Positions 1 through 11,500 of a stretch of 63,292 nt of DNA are shown here, piece after piece. The DNA is from Rhizopus sp. PT2906. Lineage: Eukaryota; Mucoromycota; Mucoromycetes; Mucorales; Rhizopodaceae. The notes under the pieces were generated by a model. The model saw only the letters and a list, made by a program, of their open reading frames with translations. It made no database searches and had not been told where the DNA came from. The DNA lies in the NCBI GenBank assembly GCA_025529335.1, contig JAMYHX010000229.1:1-63292 (forward strand), written 5' to 3'. Within the stretch, counting starts at the first letter, position 1; the number at the start of each line of letters is the position of its first letter. Position numbers and translations under genes: made by a program.

Positions 1-64
1 TTACGCAAATAATTTTTTTATTTTATGACAACATTTTATAAAATTAATGTCAATAATTAATAAA

Positions 65-1550
65 AATACAGTATATGGAAGACCTTAGAAACAACGGCGC
101 CTAAAGTACTCATATGTCTGCTTCAAAATCTCTTTGATGAAGTACACATTGAAGTTCTGCTTAACAATTTCAGCTCCTTTCATTTTACTCCTATTACCGG
201 TATTCTTCAGGGATCTATCCTTTTGCCCTTTTTATACTCCATTTACATCAACGAACTTCCCAAGCTGCTTCGGTCGCAACAATTATTGCAAGACGTCTCT
301 CCGATTCAATTGGCCCCATTTATCAACTGCCTTTTGTATGCAGACGATGTCGTACTCATTGCTGATAAAGACCATATGAGTAATTTGCTACAAATATGCG
401 AAAAGCATAGTTACAATCTCGGCCATCGATGGAACCCAAGCAAATATGTAGTCCTGAACCCGGCGAACCAATTGCTCACTTACTATCTTTATTGAGACCC
501 GCTCCCGGCTCGATCTTCCTTTCCTTATCTTGGAGCTCCCATTCGTCCTGGCGTCTACCTACATACCTTTGAGCTTATTACAAACAATATAAACAAATCA
601 CTGGAGACTATGAATCAGTTAGCTATGATCGGACTCAAGCCCGACGGTTTCGACCAATTACTCGCCACTCGCTTTTATAAGCAAATAGTTTGAGCACAAC
701 TAGAGTACGGTCTCGCTATCAGTAAGGTTATTTCCCTTTTGTCGAACAAATTAGAGGATGCACAAAATATATGCTTACGCAGAAATTTTGGTAGTTCATC
801 CAGATCCTCTATAAAAGTAATGCTACAGCTAACAAAGTTGCCTACTATGACAGAGCGTGTACATATTCTTCAAGCACAATTTCTCTTACGTTCCTTGTCA
901 CTGCCGGATGACACTCTTCTGGCATGTCTATTGCCACATATACGCCTCTCGAAAGGTCATTCCCAGTGATATACTATATCAAAAAATCCGCTTTTGGAAC
1001 GAAGTATACAATATATTAGCTGCTTAGATAAACGGCTACTGAAGAAACTACGATTACAATACCTTCAAGACAATCTGGAGCAACGACGTGCTGCGCGTAA
1101 CTCTGGTCTTCTCTCGCTACGTCGCCCTAAAATTTCTTTGGATCCAATTCTCTGGTTACCGATGTCAAGAATAGACAGAAGCCGCTGCGTACGTTGGCGC
1201 CTTGGTTGGTTATCCGGCTATAAAACCGTCCCTTGTGCTCGTCATCAATCAGAACTCTTTACAAAACAACATGCAATCCACTGCCTCAACATACATCGTC
1301 GGCTGCAGATACTGGAGACTACCACTGACCCCTTGTCTTTTCTTTTAAATCGACTGCCCAACTCCAAACCGCGTTCCAGACAGGTAAAACTATTTTGGTC
1401 GTTCAAGTGGCCTATACTTTGCTCTATTTTACAAGAGATGGGCTATCTCTATCACAAGAAGGTGCCGCTACAACCTGCCAACCTCGGGAAGCCATTGATC
1501 AACTGGCTACATAGATCCTGTCAAAAGTGCTATTAACGCTTGTTTCGCTA
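65..1550 (+). mobile_element. Degenerate non-LTR (LINE-like) retrotransposon, reverse-transcriptase part
   Basis: One reading frame (frame 1) runs across the whole stretch and reads as the second half of a non-LTR reverse transcriptase. Near 190-230 there is a GILQGS-type motif, and at about 334-357 the catalytic YADD box (LLYADDVVLIAD). A basic C-terminal region follows with RCVRWRLGWL at about 1180-1210 and a Cys/His cluster (PCARHQ ... HAIHCLNIH). The frame is interrupted by three stops, all TGA, at 493, 691 and 967, and I see no frameshift. The upstream end breaks off abruptly at about 65 into AT-rich DNA, so the copy looks 5'-truncated, as is usual for LINE insertions; the endonuclease half is missing. 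The 3' end is uncertain, probably 1550-1650. No target-site duplication was recognised. Identification as a LINE-type RT is firm, the clade is not assigned. Confidence 0.85.
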
Positions 1551-1736
1551 TCCTTACCGCCAAAGCATTTTTACCCTCGTATCCAGAGGGGGGTTTTTTA
1601 GCTACCTGCAGCACCTAGACCTGACCAGAGCAATACGATGTTGTAAAACATCACGTGCTCATTTTGGTTTTATTATTTATAAACAAAAATCTGTTTAATC
1701 GTATTTTCTTTTTCTATTAGTGTGATCAACTATAAA

Positions 1737-2087
1737 ATGGGTGCCTTTCCAAGCTCAGAGTATAATCCATACGACTATTATTACCGACAAAACTATGGAT
1801 ACAGTAACGGATATGATGTAGGATAACAATGAAATAGGATTGCATTACTGATTCTGTTAAAGTATTATCACAGGTATTACAGTCCATACTATCCAGCTGC
1901 TTCTTCTTCTTCATCTATGGCTAATAACTATTATCAATATTATCCTTACGGAGCACCAACTAGCTACAACTATGGTACACCAGCTTATTATGGTATACCT
2001 TATTCCACCAACATGTATGGAACATCATATCCTTATGGCTATGGAAGTTATTATCCTACTAGTTATCCTCAGCGAACATACTTTTAA
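1737..2087 (+). CDS. Small Tyr-rich low-complexity protein, unknown function
   Basis: Two-exon model, 1737-1817 and 1863-2087, joined across a 45-nt intron (1818-1862, GTAGGA...AAAG), gives 101 residues. The start is the first ATG after an in-frame TGA. The product is built almost entirely of Tyr, Ser, Pro, Gly and Asn (YDYYYRQNYGYSNGYDYY, then repeated YYPYG / YGTSYPYGYGSYY units). It has no signal peptide, no membrane segment and no charged domain. Such composition is typical of prion-like or condensate-prone peptides and of some secreted or wall-associated fungal proteins, but nothing here fixes a role. An intron that joins two halves with the same unusual composition and frame supports a real gene. 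The nearest neighbours are the retroelement remnant upstream and the 3' end of the SZT2-like gene downstream. No family recognised. Confidence 0.55.
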
Positions 2088-2587
2088 ATATAATTCATAA
2101 TTTGTATACCACTTTCCTCATGTTATGCTTAAAAATACATATATATTGAATATATCATGGCATAGAGAAGATGATGATGTGTACAAATATAATGCATACG
2201 TATGACACACACATCTGTTGACTCTTTCCCTTTAATGAATGCATAATGCTTTTCCTATTTTATTATCTCACGAATATGATCTTTGCGTTTTTTTTTATTA
2301 TTATTATTTAAGCTATGAATATTTAAAACTAATTCTTTTGTTAGTATTCTTCATGTTAACACACACACATATATATATATACAATCATATTGTCACAAAG
2401 ACTTATCATTAGCCTATGTCATTATGTCTAGAATTTCCCAACAAAATGCTTCTCCATTCTTAAACTGTGGTTATTGAAGAGGGCTGGTCTTAAATTAAAA
2501 AGCATGTCAAAAGAAATCCATTCACCCTCTTTAGACACTTTGACATCTCGGATTTAAGCTGCTTATTGAATAATGAAAAGTAGGTAT
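2088..2587. other. Intergenic, convergent gene ends
   Basis: AT-rich spacer between the Tyr-rich gene and the end of the SZT2-like gene. It holds short CA/TA runs (around 2360-2380) and T tracts; no coding signal seen. Confidence 0.6.
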
Positions 2588-5500
2588 TTACTTTATTTGT
2601 TTCCAAATATAACATGATATAATAGTTGCTAGTTGACTAATAGCAACTTTTTCTTCTTCATCCAGTATGTATAGCCCTGATCTATCCTCTCTACTGTTGA
2701 TGCTAATAGTGACCACTGTCTCAGGTCTATATACTATACTGAAGAATGCCGGTATATGGTTGATAAATAATAATAACTGTCTAGTCTCTGCCGTATAGAT
2801 TTCTCCAGACATACCAACATAAAATAGCTTTAAATAATCCAAAAGATCATTCCAATCAATGCCTCTTAGATCCAACATTTTGGAAAGCAAAGGATCTATT
2901 TTACGTAAATCAATAGGGCTGAACTGAGAAGCCAAGTCCATCAATTCATAAGGTGATGTGCCGTTTACTGGATGAGATGAAGTAATCTCATATAGTTTGT
3001 TCCAATCATTTTCACGCCGGTAATAGTAAATAGCCTTTGATTAATTTAGTAAAAAAAAAAATCATTCATTCAATACTGTGTTTACCTTATTTGCCATATC
3101 GCTTAGCTTGGCTTTAGCTGCATTAAAGACATCTCTCATAGTGATACTTTCAGGTTCAAGTATTTCATCCAGGAAATTATGATATCGTCTTGGTCTGACT
3201 TTAAGTGCCTCTGACCATGCTTTTCGAGATTGTTCTATACTATCGCAGCAATCCATACCACGATAAGTAATAAGAATAAAATACTGCAGCGTTACTTTAT
3301 GCATATTGACATGCGGCTCTCTTCCAATAATCTTTTTGATAGGATTAGGACTAGACATATCAAAGCTTCCTTGTTGATGTGTACTTATACTATCACAGCG
3401 CTGTCTACTATTATTTCCTTCATCATCATCATCCATTGGACATATTAGCAGAGTATAGCGGAAGAGAGAAGTTCCAGTATCTTTGTGAGCTAAACGCATA
3501 TCAAAGGATAAGTCGCTTGAAGATACAAAGCAAGCAACTGGATGGCCATTTCTTCTTAATGTCCTAAGGCCCAGTTTTGAGCCAGAAGCAAACATCCAGG
3601 ACACAAGGCTGTCTTGTGCGTCTTCCACAGGCATTTCATATGTGCCATGAATCATTCTGTTTCTAGCATAGATAGCAGGATGATCGTAAATCAATGCAAT
3701 ATTCTTTATCATGCCTAATAAATCCAAGGACGGTGGCAAAAGATCAACATCGTCCAGACTGCGTTGAATGTATCGAAGATGAAAATCAAAAACAAATGAG
3801 TTGACATGTATCCTTTGCTTAAATTGGTCACATTCGCCCATAAAATTTTGAAAATTCTCTCTGCCAACTTCCAGGCTTTGATGTGAGTGAGGCGAATACT
3901 GCAATCGACCATATCTACGATGTAACGTATACAAGGTTACAGAAACAAAGGCACCAGTTAATCGAGCTTCACACATGATTGATCCTCCTTCAAAAACTTG
4001 TAATAGATATACAACTGGTGAGTTAACAGAATAGTTATCGGCAATGGTAAACTGGGACAAATATGTCTCAAGTTCGTCTGGCTGATCATTCGATGGGCCA
4101 TAAACAATCAAGTGCATTCCTATGCCTTCGAGGTAGGAAGCGTACTCCTTCATGAATGTACGTGCGAGCCTTTCGTACCATGCCGTCATCTCCTCGGATT
4201 TACCAAAGTTATCTATCAACGCGTTATTGAGCTCAGATGTGAGGGAGGGGCCTGCAGTGATTTCAGAGAAAATAATGGGCGTTCTACAGAAATGCAATAG
4301 TCTTGAAGCCTTCAAAATTTCTTGAAGTTCTGGTACGGTCATCATTTCATCAACGGTTCTTGTTTGTCCCGAACCATAGTAGCGCTCCGCCCACTTTGTA
4401 TACACTTTAAAGGCTTTTTCATGAGCTTCTAAGGGTTTCGATCGTGAGAGATACATGTGCAAATAGGGCTCACCATGGCGTACGAGATAATCCGTAGAAT
4501 AGGGGACCTTGTTGAGCTCAATAGGTCGGGCATATGTATCACGTAAAACAGTATTCGCATCAGCCATTCTTGCTGCCGAATAGATAACATCGCCTGTTGA
4601 GCCGTTTGTAGATTTAGAAGCTGTTTTACAAAGCCTGGCATTGTCAACTATATCAAAGATGCTGTTGGTTGTAAAAGGCATTATATCAAGAGCCCCTTGT
4701 TGCTGCTGTATCTTGTATCTGATGTTAAATTCGTATGTATTCTTTATCAGTTGTTTCAAGCTTTCAAAGTTGACTATAACCTGATTATTAGGTTTAGGGC
4801 TACACGGATTGCTGTTTCGCTGCTCTATAGAACTTGCAGTACTTTCAATAGACGGAATAGAGGATGACGAGTCAATTTGCGTTAATCGAACGATCGTGTT
4901 TGCCAGACTAGGCGACTTTGCACTACTGTTGCTTGAGATATTCTGAACTTGTGTCAGTGCAGTATGCTGCAGAGGTGTACTGAGATTACTTGCAGAGCTG
5001 TTGCTTTGTACTAGCGATGGTGGCGTTAGACTGCTTATACAACCGCTATTATGAGCCATGATCTTTGACATTTTGTCAGTATGATAGAACAATCCCAGCT
5101 TTTGGTGTAATATATTATTTAAGGTCATGTGTCGAGTCTCTTGCAGTACAGTGTTTTTATACATTGTATTGAACACATGGTCTGAAAAATTGTCAGAACA
5201 ATTATAGGCATACATTGTCAATTCAGAGACGTCTATTGTCATTAACGTAAAGCTGTGAAAATTTGGCGTGTCTCTGTATTCACTCCCTTTGTGCTTCGAG
5301 ATGAATCCAGGCAATGGTTTTGACGTGCTTGATGCAAGTGACTCTTGTCGACTATGAATACTAGCAGTATCTTCTCTTCTTAGTGAAAGATCCTTTCGAT
5401 TAAACAGTGCTAGCTCTTCTTCAAACGAACTCAGCGGACCTCGAGATTTTTGCGACAAATCCGTAGTTTCTGTACTAAACCTTCTACTAGAAGGTTGCGA

Positions 5501-8500
5501 GTATTTACTAAGGACTTCTGGAAGACCGCTTATAATCAAGTACTTGTAGTTTTTATGGTCAAACGTTGGCACTTCATGTAGCTTCTTTTCATCTTGATTA
5601 CATGCTCGTCTTTGCTTGCCTAATGGTTCCTCTTGAGTAATCTCGGTCGATGATCCTTTTCTTGATAAATAAGCAAAGCTCTTCTTTATTCTGCTACGGA
5701 CCTTTGGGTATCGCTCGTTAATTTCATCTTCTTCAGGTAACATGGTGTTTTCAAAAGATTTTTCAAAGACTTCAAATGGATTGTATAATCGATAATTTGG
5801 TGTTGAAATTGCATGATCTATATCACCAAAAATACCATCTAAACTAATAGACAATTGTGCTCGAGCGATAATAGGGTCCAGGGATGCATGGATGTCTTGT
5901 AAATCACATTTTAGTTGAGATACTAGGCCATCAAAATACCATGGTGCCAAATTAATCTGGCGTGAAAACTTTCGAACGCTTGGACTTTCCCATTTAGACG
6001 CCTGTTCAAGGATACATATGAGTAGAGAAGCGATCATCTTAAACTCATCTTCCAGATTAGATTTCATAGTCGAGATACTTGGAGGTATATATGAAATGGA
6101 TGTTTCGATTAGGTAATCGCAGATGCTTTGCTTGAATGACCTGTAGATGACTTCATAAATATGCTGCACTTCAAGTTTACTGTAGGTCCATATATCAATG
6201 CAAAGCCTATAACCTCCATGATGTCCATTTGCTTGCTCAAAGTCAAAACTGAAGCAATCCTTAAGCGCCTTTAACGTCAATCGCTGTCGCTTATTTAAGG
6301 TGGATGTATCATTATCGAATACGGTTTTTGAAAAAACGATGCCATTATCGTCAGTGACTGTTAGGCATATTCCTGCAATGCCTTCACCTACTCTTTGCTC
6401 AAATGGCAGATATGTACCAGGCGCTCGATTTAAGTAATTATAATAAAACGTCAGGCTTAAGTAAGGCCACTCTTCTGCCAACCCGGTTTTGCTTGTGTCC
6501 TCACTCTTGGCATGATATGAATCACCTAATCCAGAGCAACCGCCATAGCGCAGGATATGGTGTCTCTTCACCGTGCTCGCAAGATAGTTTGAATGGAGTG
6601 AGTGTAGAGAAGGGTATGTTAATATGTTCTTTCGCAAGATCTTTAGAAACAAAGACATGTTGCCCACCAAATTGGGGATGCAAAGTTGTTCCTGCAACGT
6701 TGGCTCTCGTTCAACCGGTAAGATGAAGTCAACATCTGCACGGGATAGTCTGGTTGTAGGATTGCGTATAAGAAATTGCTGAACTTCTTTCAAGGTAATT
6801 TCTGATGTGATTCTTGACTCAATCATTTCCACAAGGCCTTCAATGATATAGGAATCAGCCTCAACACCATAAACTTCAAGAACAAGTTCTCGCCCTTCGT
6901 ACTGTTTGCTCAATTTCTTCCCATTAGCTGGTGATGAAGCAGATGTTCCTATGTCTGTCGAGCTTGGGCTATTTTTTGGACTTGGCTGTTGACGATCGCT
7001 AGTAATGCTTCCTTGTGGAGAAGGCTTTGGATAAATGTAGGATGGGTGGCGAGTTCTCGTATGCGAGGTGCTTAATATGCTGTTATCAGGATTGTTGATA
7101 AGAGATGTGCCATAAATGGATTCAGACTGACTAAGTAAACCATCTTCTGCTGCATAAATGGAAGGTTCTATGGCACTATCAGTTATCATCGTATTGGTCT
7201 CTGAAAGCAAACAATAGACGACAGAGTTTTTGTGTGAAATGACAAACATTCCAGGCTTGTTTTTCACAAGGAAGGGTAATAATGTGTCTGTCATGAGTTT
7301 GTTTAAAGCTGCGTTGGGCTGTAGTCTCCAATGTAATGGAAATCGCTTTGTGAATACGATATCGCATTTAAATTGGCCAGGCACAAACTTTCTTGGTGGT
7401 GAAACGCTAGCTTCTTCTCCTGAAGTTGATAATATATCCACCAAATCATCATTTGCACCGGTTATAGGATCTTCATCTTCTTCTGAACTCTCTTCTTCCG
7501 ATGAATACAGTTGCTTTTCACCTTCAACTGGAGCAATGAGATATTTGCTATTTCATGAATTACAATCTAGTTTTATACATTTTGGGCGGTGTAAAGAAAT
7601 TCATACCTGCAAATACGAGAGTCATGCAAATGTTGTAAAAGAATAAGCCTATTTGTCCGCTCCATAACTTCATTCACCATTGACTTTGTAATGCGAATGA
7701 TGTCAGATCTGTTTACTGACTGTTGAACCTTGGAATAAAAGTATATTTGAACACTATGTGCTTGAGGAATTAGCAGCAACCAGTAGAGCTGTGGATGAAC
7801 AGGTTCTTGCTTCACTATTTGCCTTGTATTCTCCTCTGATATTTCTGGTTCTAGGATACTTATCCCTAAACCTTCACAGTATTCATCATTGCTTCGATCA
7901 TCGTCATCACTTTGTCTTTCTCTTCTTATACTAGTAGTTATGTTTAAGCCATAACCATCAAACATATAGCCTTCTTCATCCATGTTATGCCGAAGCGATA
8001 TATGCATAGGCTCAGACTCATTATCACTAGCATAAAAGCAATCTCCTACACGAATTAATCGATATGGCGTATTGTTTTGTTTCTCGATTTCTTCAAAGAA
8101 GATACGACGACTTTCCTTTTGATTTTTAACAAATGCAAGAGGAATGAACATAGTCGTAGGAAAATCAACAAATGGGTTCTTCTTTTTCAACTGTGCTTCA
8201 ATATAACGAATAACGTTTTCTGTTATAGGACCAGACCTTAATAGTCCATGCATGATCTCTTCAGTAAACAGCCAAGTTAATCTAGCTTCAGTTTCAACAA
8301 GGGCATCTTGTTTATCCTGGCCAAGTGATGGTAACCTTGCTCGATGAGCCTTGTCATCATCCAAGAATGACCTAATTTCATGACTATTGAGCTCAACAAC
8401 GCATACATTGTAGACAAAATATAACATGATACTTACGTCTGATGTTGAGTTGCATTATCAGCAGGACAGTCAGATAAATGTGATAGTATGGTATTCGGTG

Positions 8501-11500
8501 GATCATATTCTGACTGTGGAAGCGTTATGCAAACCAGATGGAGAGTAGCAGTTGTACCATCAGCCGAGGCTATAGGTGAGTATTCTGTGCCAATATATTT
8601 TGGTTCAAAGTTATAGGGCGTTCCGTCATCTAATTTGCCCACATACAAGGAAGGAAGGGTGTTCAAGGGAAATGTAATTTCTGTAAATCCAGTCCCATCG
8701 GGTAATGGCTTGCGAAGGGTGCAATCAAGTCGAACAAAAAGTGGATTCTGAGCACACATCACAACGTCTGCCAGGTTACTTGGCTTTTCCCCTGATGACA
8801 ATGATAGACCAAGCTTCTGTCCCACCTTTGCAAATGGAGGTCTGTAGCAGTACATGTTTGTCCATTCTGAATTTGAGATAATAACTGGCTCAAAATAGTG
8901 TCCCAGGACTGATATAAACCGCTGATTGATTGATACAAGCTCTTCTTCATTAATCCTTGAACGTCTGTTTAATAACGTCTGTACATTCAAATAGCCAGTG
9001 AGGTCTATGTCTAAATTTGACTCATCGCAAATCTCTAGCACCTTCTCAAAGTCTTCAGAATCGACAGCCCTTCCATGTAAAAGACAGGTGAATACAGACT
9101 TTACAAAGCTTCTAGAATAGATTTGTGTGATGCTCTGCATCAATCGAAGAGTTCTATCCGATAAAGGTTCCGCTGGCAATGTCGTCAGAAGTTGTCCTCT
9201 AAGAAGACTTGGTCTTAACGTAGAACCCAAACTTTCTATCCATTCCTTTGAAAATGCAGGGTTTATAGGCTGGATTTTTACTTGGTAACTGGTATTTAGC
9301 GGATTACTGCTATTTCTTGAAATCTGTCGATGGCATTCAAAGATCATCAAACTGATTCTATCGAGTGGATGTTGCTGTCTATCCTGATTTAACTTGGATT
9401 CAAAATAACTTAAGCCCTTTACGACTGCGTCCAATCGAGGCATCAGTATCAAAACAAAGGCTGAAGGATCAAATGTTTTGATAAAGCATCGAAGATCGCG
9501 AAAGTTTTGCGCTACAAACAGTGTACTTTGAGTGGCAGCCATTTCACTTGTTTCTATTAAATCTTTGATTAGGTTGACATAAAAGTCATCACCATTTGCC
9601 TTGTTTAAAGAAAGAGTTCTGTCAGCTATAGCAAACAAAGATTGTTCAACATAATAATGAAGTAAAGCAATATCTCGTAACACAGGGCGTAGCTTTGAGA
9701 TGCTGTCTCTTTCATTGAAGAACAGCGAATCTGGTCTTGGACATGCGCATACTGTATTCTTCTCACTGTTCCAGTCTAAAGGCGTTGATGAATTTAACGA
9801 GTGCAGAGAATTGGCAAGTGGAGATCCAAGCGGGCTGAATCTTGAAGCTGTACGTGTTCTGGTGCCAGTTGGGTTACGTCTTCCGTTTCCAAATGCATTG
9901 TTGTGTTCAAGTATCGGATAGGTTTGCTGTGTGTATGTGTTACTAGAATTTGTTGTTAAACTAGTTACTGAAGATGGGTCTCCAGCCTCCACAGGATGAT
10001 AATGTCTTTCATAATTCGGACAGGAGTAAGTAGCAATAAGCAAAGAGCCCAAGCGAAGCACAGATGAGATATTAAACAACGACGATTTCTGTATCCATTT
10101 AGTAACGTTTCTAAAGTCATCTTCCTGTTCTAAGCGATCCACTAACGCATTACCAACAGTTGTGAATATGCTTTGACCAAAAGCATAGAGAATATCAAAC
10201 GTGATTAACGGTGTAATAATGCTTTTATCCTTTTCAAACACTTCGTTTTGTAAAACTTCCTGCGGTTTAAATGTGTTCTCATTTGACCATGGTTCAACCC
10301 ATACTTCAGTGGTAATAGTCTTTTTATAGTTATCTTTCCAAATAAAATACTGAGCTGAATAAACTGATTGATTTGGTGTAGTGATTTCTTTATAAAAATG
10401 ACCAAACGACTTATTGAAAGAGAGCGTATTCCATTTCTAAATAAAGGAGTTAACACCAACAAGCTATTGCTGTAAGTATTTTTTTTTTTACATTTTCTGT
10501 TCTATTAAGCACGATGTATTCAAATGCCAAGTCTATTAATGGTGTCAACGCTTTGTTGTGAGACCCTATATCATTGTGAACATCTTGTATATCCCAATGC
10601 CAGGTTGTCTGCTGCAAATAGTTCCTAACAATGAACTCTCCAGTTAATATAAATGCTGGGTTAATAAACCATAGTGGTTTAGTTGATTTATTGTCCTGAT
10701 CGCCATTTTGTCTAGATGCAAGATGTAGAGTATCACGTAAAAGTAAGTCAGAAAGTGGACGCATGGTGATGATATTTGAAAACGACGCATCAAAGGCTTG
10801 ATCCGTGTTTATAGCATCATATACAGGCTCGCTTACTCCTGAATCCATAGCAAAGGCTTTATCGTCTTGCTTGCAGTTTAACATGTTTAAGATGGTGTCA
10901 ACAGTCAATTTACGAGAGCTTGCATCCATATTGAAAAACATAAACTTTAAGCATACAAGTCTATCGGTCTCTCGTAACACTCGTAATTCACAAAATTGAG
11001 GAGTAGCGTGCTTAGGACTGATATTATAGTTCTCTATTGACTGATGTGAAGCAAGTGGTTCATTTGAGTCAAGTACTTTTATATATGTTTGTCGATCATC
11101 ACTCATAAAGCTTGACCATTTCTCCAATTTTGCATACATTTGAGAAAGAGTCAGTTCAGTTTCGTCATACTCTATATTGTCCTCCATATAAAAGTTCATA
11201 AAGTCTGATAAAGAGGGCGGTTGATTGATGATCAAATTGACAGATACTTCATCATACCAACACATGTTGAAGGCACGAATATCTGATCGGTCAAGTTTTG
11301 CCCAAAGTGTACTAAACTTGGCCAAATGGTTTAGCTGCTGTACTGACTGTTCCGGATTATTGTGTTGGGACTTTTCTGCCTGATTAAACTGTAGTAGCTG
11401 CTTTAACATACTATCCGAATCAGCAAGCCTTTCAAGAAGTCGTTTCATCTTGCCAACTTTAATAAAACCTGGTGCACTTGACAGATCCATGGTAGTCTTT

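Noticed and set aside
65..1550. TGA could be read as an amino acid (recoding), making the RT frame intact
   Set aside because: Other nuclear genes here end with TGA in the expected place (for example the PTPMT1-like gene at 36310-36312), so TGA is a normal stop; the element is a pseudogene.
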